Source: Neoroseomonas soli (GTDB lineage: Bacteria > Pseudomonadota > Alphaproteobacteria > Acetobacterales > Acetobacteraceae). From it: a DNA stretch of 64,000 nt. The number at the start of each line of letters is the position of its first letter. The first letter of the stretch is position 1. The translations under genes were made by a program, and so were the position numbers. This document shows positions 16,309-24,395 of this stretch, in pieces. The notes under the pieces were generated by a model that had not been told where the DNA came from, did no database searches, and saw only the letters and a program-made list of their open reading frames with translations. The stretch is taken from NCBI RefSeq assembly GCF_018129065.1, contig NZ_JAAEDM010000003.1, forward strand, positions 86,678-150,677, read 5' to 3'.

Positions 16309-17031
16309 TCAGGCGACCGAGACATCCGGCGGTAGGATCACCACCCGTGCACCGATCGGAACGCGCTGGTAGAGGTCGATGATGTCCTGGTTGATCAGCC
16401 GGACGCAGCCCGCCGAAGCCATGGTGCCGATGGTCCAGGGCTCGACCGTGCCGTGCAGGCGGTAATAGGTGTCGACGCCGGCCTGGTAGAGGTAGAGCGC
16501 CCGTGCGCCGAGGGGATTGCGGCCGCCGCCCGGCACGCCGTCGCGGAACGGGCCGTAACGCTGCGGATCGCGCCGGACCATGTCGGGCGTCGGGCGCCAA
16601 TTCGGCCAGGCGGCCTTGCGCTCGACATAGGCTTCGCCCGTGAGGTTGAAGGCCTCGTCCCGGCCAACGGCGATGCCGTAGCGCATGGCGCGGCGGCCCT
16701 CGAGGGCCAGGTAGGCGTAGCGGGCGGCCGTATCGACGACGATGGTCCCCGGCTCGTCGTCGCGCGAATAGGCAACCTCGCGACGGAGGAACCGCGGATC
16801 GATGCGCCGAAGGTTCACCGCGGGGATCCAAAAGCGGTCGGTGGTGATCGCCCCGTAGATCCGACGGTAGTCGGGCTCAGCCGCCGGCACGGCCGCGGGC
16901 GGCGGCTCCGGCGCGACGGCCTCAGCCTGCGGCGCTGACGGGTGCCGCGACGGCTGCGGCGCCTCGGACGACGCACACGCCGCGAGCAGGCCAGGCAGGC
17001 TGGCGACAAGGCTCCTTCGGCTAACCCTCAT
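16309..17031 (-). CDS. L,D-transpeptidase (YkuD) lipoprotein carried by the prophage
   Basis: This periplasmic cell-wall enzyme forms or remodels 3-3 peptidoglycan crosslinks. The N-terminus has a twin-basic start and a lipobox (GLLAACAS, Cys19 or so), then a Pro/Ala linker. The YkuD domain shows LHGTVEPWTIGTMASAGCVRL with the catalytic His and Cys. The length of 240 residues fits short LDTs. It sits between the recombinase operon and the repressor on the minus strand. No phage structural role is evident; lysogenic conversion of the host wall is an inference. Confidence 0.88.
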   Translation of the reverse strand: MRVSRRSLVASLPGLLAACASSEAPQPSRHPSAPQAEAVAPEPPPAAVPAAEPDYRRIYGAITTDRFWIPAVNLRRIDPRFLRREVAYSRDDEPGTIVVDTAARYAYLALEGRRAMRYGIAVGRDEAFNLTGEAYVERKAAWPNWRPTPDMVRRDPQRYGPFRDGVPGGGRNPLGARALYLYQAGVDTYYRLHGTVEPWTIGTMASAGCVRLINQDIIDLYQRVPIGARVVILPPDVSVA

Positions 17032-17122
17032 CGATCGTCCGGAATCCCCTGGGCGGCATCGAGCCTGCTTGGACTAAGTCAACGATACCGGCGGCGCCGA
17101 TGTCCACAGGAGCGGCCGTGGC

Positions 17123-17899
17123 CTAAGCGCCGACCTGCCGCCCGAGCCAAATCACCCGCCCGATGACATGGACGTCCTCAGCGCTCAGGCCGCGCTGCGG
17201 CTGATAGGCGGGGTTGTCCGACAGCACGCTGAGCCGCGGCGGCCGCCCCAGTTCCACCTGCACCCGCTTCACCTGCAGGCCGTTGCCGGTGCGGATGACG
17301 TAGATCCCGTCCTTGTCCCCCGGCTGGTTCTGCCGGAAGTCCACCAGCACCGTGTCGCCGGTGCGAAGCGTCGGCTCCATGGAGTCCCCATCCACCGAGA
17401 TCACCGCCAGCTGGTCGAGCGGCGCGGTGGTGACCGTGCGGACCCACTCCTCCCGGAAGGCGATGCGATAGACGACCGCCTCCCGGTCGATCTCCTGGCC
17501 AGGACCGGCTGAGGCGCGGGCGTCATAGACGGGCAGCAGCGCCCAGTTGTCGCCGCCCATGCTGATCACCTCGGCCCCGACCGGGCCGGTGTAGGAGGTG
17601 GGCGGCCGGGGCGGCGTCGCCTTGCGTCGCACCCGCTGGCCGAGCACCGCCGCGGCTTCCTCCGGGGTGTTGATGGCGATGCCCGCGTCGCCGGCCTCCT
17701 TGCCGAACAGCAGCATCTGCCAGGTGATGCCGAGGGGCACGGCGAGCTCGCGCGCCGCCCGCGCCGTGAGCGGCCGACGGCCACTCTCATAGGCGCGGTA
17801 GGTCGCCTCCGGCACGCCGGCGAGACGGGCCAATTCGGCCCCTGAATCAATGCCCTTGGCTTCGCGAAAGCGGCGGAGGCGGTCTGCGGTGGATTCCAT
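17123..17899 (-). CDS. CI/LexA-like phage repressor (HTH plus S24 peptidase)
   Basis: This 258-residue regulator keeps the prophage silent. The N-terminal HTH_XRE is RLRRFREAKGIDSGAELARLAGVPEATYRAYESGRRPL. The C-terminal S24 domain shows VDGDSMEPTLRTGDTVLVD with the catalytic Ser and LQVKRVQVE with the Lys of the self-cleavage dyad. RecA-stimulated autocleavage is therefore expected. The ATG at 17897-17899 is followed within 100 bp on the other strand by a Cro-like gene. TGTAGC-type sites lie directly upstream. The longer frame to 18154 overlaps the divergent gene and is rejected. Confidence 0.92.
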   Translation of the reverse strand: MESTADRLRRFREAKGIDSGAELARLAGVPEATYRAYESGRRPLTARAARELAVPLGITWQMLLFGKEAGDAGIAINTPEEAAAVLGQRVRRKATPPRPPTSYTGPVGAEVISMGGDNWALLPVYDARASAGPGQEIDREAVVYRIAFREEWVRTVTTAPLDQLAVISVDGDSMEPTLRTGDTVLVDFRQNQPGDKDGIYVIRTGNGLQVKRVQVELGRPPRLSVLSDNPAYQPQRGLSAEDVHVIGRVIWLGRQVGA

Positions 17900-17910
17900 G
17901 GCGCTGCAAT

Positions 17911-17940
17911 ATGTAGCGCTTTCTTCGCGATTGTGTAGCA
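17911..17940. promoter_or_regulatory. Candidate repressor operators in the lysogeny switch
   Basis: The repressor/Cro intergenic region contains ATGTAGCGCT (17911-17920) and TGTAGCA (17934-17940) as similarly oriented half-sites about two helical turns apart. The first shares nine bases with the palindrome at 16277-16287. The region is relatively A+T-rich (CATATACAAACAG further right) and should hold the divergent promoters. Confidence 0.5.
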
Positions 17941-17999
17941 GGTTTCTGCATATACAAACAGTCTTGTTTGCGTGCCGCGACGGAGCGTATCTGTCCGGC

Positions 18000-18293
18000 A
18001 TGCCCGACCGCATCGCCCTCCGCAAACGGCCCGCCGAACCGGCACGCCCGGCGCTGTCGCCCGCGCTCCCGCCGCCCAAGAGCTTCGCCGAGGTGATCGC
18101 CCTCTGGCCGAACGCCAGCGACCTCGCCGCCCTGCTCGACGTCGAGGCGGTCACCGTCCGCGCCTGGCGTCGCCGCGGGATCCCCGCCCGCTACTGGGCC
18201 GCGGTCGCCGAGGCGGCGCGTTTCAGTGGCCGTCCGGTCGATGAACGCCTGCTCGCTGAACTCGGCTCCCTCCGGAGGTATCGCCATGCATGA
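18000..18293 (+). CDS. Cro/YdaS-like regulator
   Basis: The protein has 97 residues. The central part (FAEVIALWPNASDLAALLDVEAVTVRAWRRRGIPARYWAAVAEAA) is a helix-turn-helix of the Cro-like type in which a residue pair RG-IPARYW follows the recognition helix, as in carph-isopro/YdaS proteins. It is divergent from the CI-like repressor, the classical Cro position. Its stop overlaps the next start by a few bases, after a GGAGG ribosome-binding site. It should favour lytic growth; this is an inference from position. Confidence 0.78.
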   Translation: MPDRIALRKRPAEPARPALSPALPPPKSFAEVIALWPNASDLAALLDVEAVTVRAWRRRGIPARYWAAVAEAARFSGRPVDERLLAELGSLRRYRHA

Positions 18294-18651
18294 TCGCCTC
18301 ACGCATCCCGCAGCGTCTGCTGCAGCGCCCCTGCCTGACACCGTGCTCCCACTCGGCGCGGCGCCCTTCATCGCCTGGGCGATCAATGCGCTGCCGGGCG
18401 ATCGCGCCATCTACTGGCAGGGCCATATCGCCCGCGACGCCTGGCCGGTGATGGGTCGGCTGCGGCCGCGCGACTGCCGGGCGCTGACCGAGACCGCCCG
18501 TCTCGCCCTGCGCCTGGCCGAGGATGGCTACCTCCGCCTGGTGCAGCACCGGCTCGGGACGCACGACTACGCCTATGTCGCCATCGCGCGCCGCATGTCG
18601 CCGGCGCGGCGCGCGCGGCGGCTGACGCTCCCCATCGCGGAAGCCGCGTGA
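18286..18651 (+). CDS. Hypothetical early phage protein
   Basis: The protein has 121 residues. The ATG at 18286 is preceded by TCCGGAGGTATCGCC. The sequence is Ala/Arg-rich with GRLRPRDCRALTETARLALRLAEDGYLRLVQHRLG, probably helical. I recognise no family. It overlaps the next gene through TGATG, so it belongs to the early operon. Confidence 0.65.
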   Translation: MHDRLTHPAASAAAPLPDTVLPLGAAPFIAWAINALPGDRAIYWQGHIARDAWPVMGRLRPRDCRALTETARLALRLAEDGYLRLVQHRLGTHDYAYVAIARRMSPARRARRLTLPIAEAA

Positions 18652-19100
18652 TGGGCAAGCCGTCCCGCGACAAGGGCCTGCGCCGCGAGCGCGCCATCGT
18701 CGAACTGCACGTGAAGTGCGGCATCCCCGCCGAGCGCGTCCCGCTCTCCGGCGCGTCGCACTATCGCGGCAACGGCGCCGACATCGACATCTACGCCCGC
18801 GGCGCGACCGGGCCGCCGCTGACCGCCGAGGTCAAGGCGCGCGGTGACGGCAACGGCTTCAAGACGCTGCTGCGCTGGCTCGGCTCCCATGACGCGCTGT
18901 TCCTCTGGCAGGACCGCCAGGCGCCGATCGTCGTCATCCCCATGCATGTCTGGCTTGAGGTGCTCGGCCTGATCAACCGTACGGCGGGCGGCACCGGCAG
19001 CATCCAGCAGGAGCCTGACGCGGACACGCCGCGGCAGCAGGCCCGCGCGGCGGCCGAGCATGGCCGTCCCCATGACGCTATCGCGGAGCGTGCGGCATGA
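18651..19100 (+). CDS. Putative Holliday-junction-resolvase-like PD-(D/E)xK protein
   Basis: The 149-residue protein begins GKPSRDKGLRRERAIVELH. The pattern YRGNGADIDIYARG followed by LTAEVKARGDG gives D-(x)n-ExK, as in archaeal-type Hjc and VRR-NUC folds. It then has TLLRWLGSHDALFLWQDRQAPIVVIPMHVW. It lies in the early operon next to a second PD-(D/E)xK protein, fitting a recombination/replication role. The start is ATG at 18651 (TGATG overlap); a GTG three bases earlier is possible. Enzyme identity is inferred. Confidence 0.68.
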   Translation: MGKPSRDKGLRRERAIVELHVKCGIPAERVPLSGASHYRGNGADIDIYARGATGPPLTAEVKARGDGNGFKTLLRWLGSHDALFLWQDRQAPIVVIPMHVWLEVLGLINRTAGGTGSIQQEPDADTPRQQARAAAEHGRPHDAIAERAA

Positions 19101-19858
19101 ACGGCTTCGCACAACACGGCCTCGATCACCTCTCGGCCACCAGCCTCAACCTCTACGCGGCCGAACCGGCGCTTTGGGTAGTGGAAAAGCTGCTGCATCG
19201 GCGGGCGCCGGTGGGTTGCGCCGCGTATCGCGGCATCGCGGCGGAGCATGGCGTCAGCCTCGGCCTGTTCGATCCCGCGCTCTCCATGGAGGACTGCCAG
19301 GCGGCAGCGCTGGCCGAATTCGACCGCCTCGCCGCGCTGTCCGCCGATCCGAACCGCGGCAAGGAGCGCGAGCCCATTCCCGGCATCGTCGCCACCGCGC
19401 TGGTGGAGCTGCGCCAATACGGCCCGCCAACCCCACCGCCGGAGGGGCAGCGCCAGCATCGCGTCGAGGTCACCCTGCCGGACGTGCCGGTGCCGCTGAT
19501 CGGCTACCAGGACTTCGTCTGGGACGCGCACGGCATCGTCCTCGACCTCAAGACCCAGCTGCGCCTGGCCTCCGAGATCAGCCCCGCCCATGCGCGACAG
19601 GGAGCGGTCTATGTCGCTGGCACCAACCGCGAGATGCGCTTCTGCTACGCGACGCCCAAGAAGGTCGCGGTCTACGCGCTGCAGGACCCGGCCGCGCCTC
19701 TCGCCGTGCTGCGCGAGGTCGCGCTCCGCCTCGAGCGCTTCCTGCGCCTGTCGCGCGATCCGCAGGAACTCGCTGGGCTGCTCTGCCCCGACTTCGAGAG
19801 CTTCTGGTGGTCCGCCCCCGAGGCCCGCGCACTGGGGAGGGAGGTCTATGGCTACTGA
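19097..19858 (+). CDS. PD-(D/E)XK nuclease family protein (RecB/Cas4-like)
   Basis: The 253-residue protein begins LDHLSATSLNLYAAEPALWV, typical of AddB/RecB-type exonuclease domains in phages. The core IGYQDFVWDAHGIVLDLKTQLRLASE carries Asp and DLKT (E/D-x-K), and HARQGAVYVAGTNREMRFCYATPKK completes the fold. It likely acts as an exonuclease in phage recombination. It overlaps the upstream gene by ATGA and the downstream small gene by 11 bp. Confidence 0.82.
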   Translation: MNGFAQHGLDHLSATSLNLYAAEPALWVVEKLLHRRAPVGCAAYRGIAAEHGVSLGLFDPALSMEDCQAAALAEFDRLAALSADPNRGKEREPIPGIVATALVELRQYGPPTPPPEGQRQHRVEVTLPDVPVPLIGYQDFVWDAHGIVLDLKTQLRLASEISPAHARQGAVYVAGTNREMRFCYATPKKVAVYALQDPAAPLAVLREVALRLERFLRLSRDPQELAGLLCPDFESFWWSAPEARALGREVYGY

Positions 19859-19982
19859 CCTCCGCCCCACGCCGCGGCGGCGCTGGCGACCGTCCCTGAT
19901 CCCGCTCGAGTTGCTGGCGGCGACGCTGCACTGGGCCGGGCTGTGGGCGCTCGCCCTGCTCGTCCTGTCGCTGATCGCCTGA
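19848..19982 (+). CDS. 44-residue single-pass membrane protein
   Basis: The start ATG at 19848-19850 follows GGGGAGGGAGG, an excellent ribosome-binding site inside the end of the nuclease gene. After a basic N-terminus (TPRRRWRPSLIPLELL) comes one long hydrophobic segment (HWAGLWALALLVLSLIA) reaching the C-terminus. Function is unknown; it may be a small phage membrane effector or immunity peptide. Confidence 0.55.
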   Translation: MATDLRPTPRRRWRPSLIPLELLAATLHWAGLWALALLVLSLIA

Positions 19983-20045
19983 CGCGTCCGGCGCTGCGCG
20001 CCCGCCGCACCTGGCGCGCGTCACCCCCACCGAGAGGATAGGCCC

Positions 20046-20768
20046 ATGGCCCTCGGCCTGAACACCAGCACCAGCGGTGCCGACTTCGTCCCCCACATCC
20101 GCTACGACGCGCGCGCCGGCCGCATGTTCCGCGCCGACCGCGCCCAGGCCGCCGACGGCCGGTGGGAAACCACCCTGGTCGACATCACCAGTCCGCCGCC
20201 GCAGTTCCTGATGGATCTCGCGCAGATCGAGATCGGCTGGCTGTCCTATACCGGCGGCACCCCGGATCTGCGGCTGGTGCCCTTCGGCGCGGCCCTGCCG
20301 CCGCAGCCGAGCAAGGACCACCGCCAGGGCTTTCGGGTGCGGGTGTTCGCCCCGAAGCTGCTCGGCGGCCTGCGCGAATTCGCCTCCTCGGCCAAGGTGG
20401 TGATCGCGGCGATGGACGCGCTGCACAGCACCTATGAGGCGGCGCCGGAGCGCGGCCAGGGGATGGTGCCGGTGGTGACCTTCGCAGGCACCTCGCCGGT
20501 GGTGAGCAAGGGGCCGCAGGGCAGCAGCACCAACTATGCGCCGGTGTTCCGCATCGAGAAATGGGTGGCGCGCCCGGCCGATCTGCCGATCGGTGCGCTG
20601 CCCGGGGCGCAGGACACCACCGCGGCGGCTTCGCCCGCCGCAGCTGCGCCCGCCCCAACGGCATCTGTCCCTGCAGCGCCGCCCCGGCACGTGCCGCCGC
20701 CGGTCTCGGTCGCGGCGCCGCCGGTGACGGTGGCGCCCGCGCTGGTGACGCACGACACCGAGTTCTGA
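20046..20768 (+). CDS. Putative phage single-stranded-DNA-binding protein
   Basis: The 240-residue protein has a beta-rich N-terminal domain (ADFVPHIRYDARAGRMFRAD... WETTLVDITSPPPQFLMDLAQIEIGWL). A long Ala/Pro linker follows, and then a short acidic tip (VTHDTEF). That plan copies bacterial and T7-type SSB proteins, whose acidic tips recruit partners. It stands directly before the primase-helicase gene. I cannot identify an OB-fold with certainty, so the role is inferred from architecture and position. Confidence 0.55.
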   Translation: MALGLNTSTSGADFVPHIRYDARAGRMFRADRAQAADGRWETTLVDITSPPPQFLMDLAQIEIGWLSYTGGTPDLRLVPFGAALPPQPSKDHRQGFRVRVFAPKLLGGLREFASSAKVVIAAMDALHSTYEAAPERGQGMVPVVTFAGTSPVVSKGPQGSSTNYAPVFRIEKWVARPADLPIGALPGAQDTTAAASPAAAAPAPTASVPAAPPRHVPPPVSVAAPPVTVAPALVTHDTEF

Positions 20769-20772
20769 GCCG

Positions 20773-23019
20773 ATGGACGGGACGGCGAGCCAGGTGCAGC
20801 GCGACGGCGACGGGCTGATCTGCCCGCTGCCAGACGCGCTGCGCGCGCTCGCCGCCCGGCCGCATTGGGTGATCTGGCGCTGGACCGAGCCGACCGACGG
20901 CCGCAAGCCCGACAAGCCGCTGTTTCGCGCCGGCGATCCCTGGCGCCACGCCTCAACCCAGGAGCCTGCCTCCTGGGACAGTTTCGCCGCTGCCATGGGC
21001 GCGGTCGCCGCCGGCGAGGCGGACGGCGCCGGCTATGTGCTGCGCGACGATGCGGCGCACATCTTTCTCGATCTCGATGCCTGCCGCGATCCCGTCACCG
21101 GCGCGCTGACGGACTGGGCGCAACGGCTGGTGGAGGAGGCCGACAGCTACACCGAGGTCACGCCCTCCGGACGGGGGCTCCGCATCATCGGGCTGAACGA
21201 GAGCCTGAGCGCCCCGATCCATCGCCGCGTCGCCATGCCGGAGGGTGGCAGCGTCGAGATCTTTCACCGCTGCCCGCGCTACGTCACCGTCTCCGGCCGC
21301 CTGCTGCGGGAGGCACCCGACGCGCTGCGGCCGATCTGCGACGTCGCCGCCGACCTGCTGCTGCTGGCGCAGCCGGCATCCCCCGCCACCGTGGGTCACA
21401 CGGATGGCCCGCCCGCACCGCGCTCGCATCCGGACGCCGCCGCCTCGGCCGACGACATCGCCGCCGCACTGGCGCAGATCCCCAATGCCGACCTGCCCTG
21501 GGACGAGTGGTCGCGCATCGGCATGGCGGTGTGGCGTGCCTCGGGCGGCAGCGCCGCGGGCCTCGCCGCCTGGACGGCCTGGTCCGCGAAGTCATCGAAG
21601 CATCAGGACGCCGCCTGCGCCGAACGTTGGCAGCACTGGTTCCGCAGCCCGCCGGATCGAATCGGCTTTGCCTCGCTGTATCGCCTCGCCCGGCTGGCGA
21701 ACCCGCTCTGGGTCAAGCCGTCGCTGGTCGCAGCGCGCACGCCCGCCTCGGCGCCGCAGGTGGGCGGACAGGTCGCCGGACAGGGCGCGCATGCGGATTG
21801 GGAGGGCGACGTCGCGGCGCCACAGGTCTCCACGCCCCGCGGCGCCCAGGGCGCGACCACAGCGGACCTCGTCGCCACGCCCTTCGACCCCGCCGAGTTC
21901 GCCAGCCTGGCGCCGCGCGAATGGGTCTATGGCCATTTCCTGATCCGCCGCTTTGTCTCCGTCCTTGGCGCCCCGGGCGGCACCGGCAAGACCGCCTACG
22001 CCATCGGCGTCGCCCTCTCTGTCGCGCTCGGCCGCCCCCTGGTCGAGGAGCCGGTGCACAGCCCGGGCCGCGCCTGGATCTACAACCTGGAAGACCCGCG
22101 CGACGAACTGCTCCGTCGCGTACAGGCCGCCCTGATCGCGCACCGCATCCCGCCGAGCGATCTCGCCGGGCGCCTGTTCCTCGACAGCGGCCGCGAGCAG
22201 CCGCTGATCCTCGCTACCCGTCTGCCGGACGGCAGCACCGTCGCCACGCCGCTGGTGGACGCGCTGATCGCCGAGCTCACCCGCCGCCAGGTGCGGCTGC
22301 TAGTCGTCGATCCCTTCGTGAAGTCGCATCGCCTCGAGGAGAACCGCAACGACCAGGTCGACTTCGCCGCCACGCTGTGGTCGCGCGTTGCCGACGCCGC
22401 CGGCTGCGCCGTGCTGCTGGTGCATCACTTCCGGAAAGGGGGCATCGCCGGTGACGCCGATGCGTTCCGCGGCGCCTCCGCGCTGGTCGATGCGGCGCGC
22501 GCGGCGGTCGCGCTGCGCGCCATGGACGAGAAAGAAGCCGAGCGCTTCGGCATCGACGAAGACGAGCGCTGGTTCTTCGTCCGCGCCGATAACGCCAAGC
22601 TGAACCTCGCGCCGCGCCCGCTCGACGCGACCTGGCTGCAGCTGCGCTCGATCACGCTGCCGAACGGCGACCACGTCCAGGCCGTCGCGCGGTGGCGCCC
22701 TGCCTCGGTGTTCAAGGACCTCACGCTCGCGGCCTCGGCCGACCTGATCGAGCAGCTCGGTTCCCCCCGCGATGATGGTGAGCGCTGGTCCGCGCGCCCG
22801 CAGGACAGCGATCGCTGGGCGGGCACCCTCATTACCAGCGTCGTCGGCTGCACCGAGGAGCAGGCCCGCACGATCCTGGCTGGCTACCTGAAAGGCCAGG
22901 CCCTTCGGATCGTCGACTACCAGAGCCCGAAGCAGCGCAAGGCGCGCAAGGGGCTCGAACACGACCCGCAGGCCGTCGCCGGCATGCGGCTTCACGCACA
23001 GGAGGAAAACGACGCATGA
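20773..23019 (+). CDS. Phage primase-helicase (PrimPol-like, PriCT_2, AAA_25)
   Basis: This is the replication initiator/motor of the phage, 748 residues. The N-terminal PrimPol-like region shows IFLDLD (residues 97-102) and TPSGRGLRII. A PriCT_2 linker follows near 225-300 (IPNADLPWDEWSRIGMAVWRA). The RepA/AAA_25 ATPase has Walker A LGAPGGTGKTAY near 396, ALIAEL...LLVVDPF as Walker B, and LLVHHFRKGG. The C-terminus is basic. It overlaps the next gene (ATGA). The organisation resembles NrS-1-like and D5-like replication proteins. Confidence 0.88.
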   Translation: MDGTASQVQRDGDGLICPLPDALRALAARPHWVIWRWTEPTDGRKPDKPLFRAGDPWRHASTQEPASWDSFAAAMGAVAAGEADGAGYVLRDDAAHIFLDLDACRDPVTGALTDWAQRLVEEADSYTEVTPSGRGLRIIGLNESLSAPIHRRVAMPEGGSVEIFHRCPRYVTVSGRLLREAPDALRPICDVAADLLLLAQPASPATVGHTDGPPAPRSHPDAAASADDIAAALAQIPNADLPWDEWSRIGMAVWRASGGSAAGLAAWTAWSAKSSKHQDAACAERWQHWFRSPPDRIGFASLYRLARLANPLWVKPSLVAARTPASAPQVGGQVAGQGAHADWEGDVAAPQVSTPRGAQGATTADLVATPFDPAEFASLAPREWVYGHFLIRRFVSVLGAPGGTGKTAYAIGVALSVALGRPLVEEPVHSPGRAWIYNLEDPRDELLRRVQAALIAHRIPPSDLAGRLFLDSGREQPLILATRLPDGSTVATPLVDALIAELTRRQVRLLVVDPFVKSHRLEENRNDQVDFAATLWSRVADAAGCAVLLVHHFRKGGIAGDADAFRGASALVDAARAAVALRAMDEKEAERFGIDEDERWFFVRADNAKLNLAPRPLDATWLQLRSITLPNGDHVQAVARWRPASVFKDLTLAASADLIEQLGSPRDDGERWSARPQDSDRWAGTLITSVVGCTEEQARTILAGYLKGQALRIVDYQSPKQRKARKGLEHDPQAVAGMRLHAQEENDA

Positions 23020-23294
23020 GGAAGCCTCTCAGCCTGCCGGGTCAGCCGACCATCGGCGGGGTCGCCTTTGTTCAGCATCAGCGCTTTGAGTGCGTCGAAA
23101 TCCGGCCGCACACCACGCGCGACGGCCGCCATATCGAGCTGACGCGCTGGCTCGGTCACTGCACCGACTGCGGCGCGCCGTTCGATCTCGTCACGCCACG
23201 TCGCGCAGGTGCTGTCCGCGTCGATCGGCGCCGCTGTGCGGAGCACCGCGATCCCAAGCGCCGGGTCAAGGTGCTGGCGGGAGCAGAGGCATGA
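23016..23294 (+). CDS. Small Cys/His protein, possible zinc finger
   Basis: The protein has 92 residues. GHCTDCGAPFDL and RRCAEHRDP give a CxxC plus CxxH set suited to one zinc ion. It is basic at the C-terminus (DPKRRVKVLAG). It is chained by ATGA overlaps to the primase-helicase upstream and the next gene downstream. No specific function is recognised. Confidence 0.7.
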   Translation: MRKPLSLPGQPTIGGVAFVQHQRFECVEIRPHTTRDGRHIELTRWLGHCTDCGAPFDLVTPRRAGAVRVDRRRCAEHRDPKRRVKVLAGAEA

Positions 23295-23563
23295 GGCCGC
23301 TCGCGGATATCTGCGCCACTGCCCTGCGCCACTGGCGCAGCACTGGCGCAGTGGCGCGGCGACCGGTTGCCGGGGAGGGCTGCGCCTCTGCGCCACTGAC
23401 CTGGCCCATGCCCTCATGCCCCTTAGGGGGCATGGGGCAGTGGCGCAGTGGCGCAGCCCGGACCGGTGGGGCAGCGGCGCAAGATCCCCAGCAGTTTGGA
23501 GAGCACGGGCGGCCATCCAGTGGCGCAGCAGCAGCGCACACCATCACGGAGACGAGGGCATGA
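23291..23563 (+). CDS. Small open frame overlapping iteron-like repeats
   Basis: The frame has 90 codons starting MRPLADICATALRHW. Both ends overlap neighbours by ATGA, which argues for translation. However, the composition (Gly, Ala, Arg, Trp) is dictated by the 8-bp repeats it contains and shows no domain. It may be real but fast-evolving, or a spacer that keeps ribosomes moving through an origin-like region. Confidence 0.45.
   Translation: MRPLADICATALRHWRSTGAVARRPVAGEGCASAPLTWPMPSCPLGGMGQWRSGAARTGGAAAQDPQQFGEHGRPSSGAAAAHTITETRA
23311..23528. repeat. Cluster of TGGCGCAG iteron-like repeats with a perfect palindrome
   Basis: The 8-mer TGGCGCAG occurs five times on the plus strand (23333, 23344, 23441, 23449, 23521). 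It occurs three times as its complement CTGCGCCA (23311, 23324, 23389). The pair at 23324-23340 forms the palindrome CTGCGCCACTGGCGCAG. A hairpin ATGCCCC-TTAG-GGGGCAT lies at 23416-23433. The cluster follows the primase-helicase gene, where phage origins often lie. Confidence 0.7.
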
Positions 23564-24171
23564 TGTCAGGGGCTACTGATCGCTCGGCCACCGCTATGGC
23601 CGTCCAGGGCCTGGTGCAGTCGGTCGATGCGTTGACCGACGCCATCGAGCGCAAGTGGGGCGTGGGCCGGCTGCGCCTGCTGGTCGAGGACGGGCTGCGC
23701 GAGCGGTTCGATCGGCAATGGGCGAAGTGGCAGGCGGCCTATGGCGCGCAGGACCTCGATGCCGTGCGCGCCCATTCCGAGGCGATGCGGCGCGCCTGGG
23801 CCGCCATGGACACCGCCGCGCTGGCCGCCGGCCACCAGCCCCTGGCGCCGGAGGTCTGGGAGACGCGGATGCCGGACGGCGTCGTGCTGGCCATCGTCCG
23901 CACCCTGCCCGAGGCGCAGGCGCTGGCGCGCGATGGCCGCGACCGCGAGGTGTGGACGCTCGACGAGGTGGGCCGCGTCATCTGCGCCTGGGAGGGGCGG
24001 CACTGGGTCGATGCCATCCACCAGCATTTCCCCGGCTCGCGCATCGAGGCGCTGCGCCTGACGCCGCGCGGCGGCGAGTTCGACTGGTCGCGCGGGGACG
24101 CGATCCCGTTCGGCCACGAGACGGGCGACACGCATGCCTACACCCCGATCCGGCGGAGGGCCGGCGCATGA
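23560..24171 (+). CDS. Hypothetical phage protein
   Basis: The protein has 203 residues starting MMSGATDRSATAMAVQGLVQ. It is helical at the N-terminus (VDALTDAIERKWGVGRLRLLVEDGLRERFDRQ), then has a more globular part (VWETRMPDGVVLAIVRTLPEAQALA, AWEGRHWVDAIHQHFPG). Its ATG overlaps the upstream stop and its stop overlaps the next ATG. Conserved-looking but unrecognised. Confidence 0.7.
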   Translation: MMSGATDRSATAMAVQGLVQSVDALTDAIERKWGVGRLRLLVEDGLRERFDRQWAKWQAAYGAQDLDAVRAHSEAMRRAWAAMDTAALAAGHQPLAPEVWETRMPDGVVLAIVRTLPEAQALARDGRDREVWTLDEVGRVICAWEGRHWVDAIHQHFPGSRIEALRLTPRGGEFDWSRGDAIPFGHETGDTHAYTPIRRRAGA

Positions 24172-24395
24172 GGCTGCCTGGTGCTCCCCGTCCGCCGCGC
24201 TCGTCGCTCGACCTCGCCCGCAGCCCAACCAACGACGCGGAGGTGAACGCGATGCGGGCCGCGGCCTGGCACCGGCTCGGCGTCGTCGCGATCCCGGTCG
24301 ACGAGATCACCGATCCCTGGCTGCGGCAGGCGATCACCAACGAGGCCAATCGCCGCTGGGGGCGGCGCGATGGAGGCAGCAGCCATGGCCGCTAA
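24168..24395 (+). CDS. Small hypothetical phage protein
   Basis: The protein has 75 residues. It starts with an ATGA overlap at 24168 and ends inside the following gene. It contains MRAAAWHRLGVVAIPVDEITDPWLRQAITNEANRRWGRR, a helical, basic region. Unrecognised, but its place in the overlapping chain and sensible composition support it. Confidence 0.65.
   Translation: MRLPGAPRPPRSSLDLARSPTNDAEVNAMRAAAWHRLGVVAIPVDEITDPWLRQAITNEANRRWGRRDGGSSHGR

Noticed and set aside
17900..18154. Longer repressor start upstream of the ATG at 17899
   Set aside because: It would cover the whole operator region and overlap the Cro-like gene; the HTH begins right after the chosen start.
23311..23528. CRISPR array at the repeated 8-mers
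   Set aside because: Repeats are only 8 bp, occur in both orientations, and lack regular spacers; no cas genes are present.
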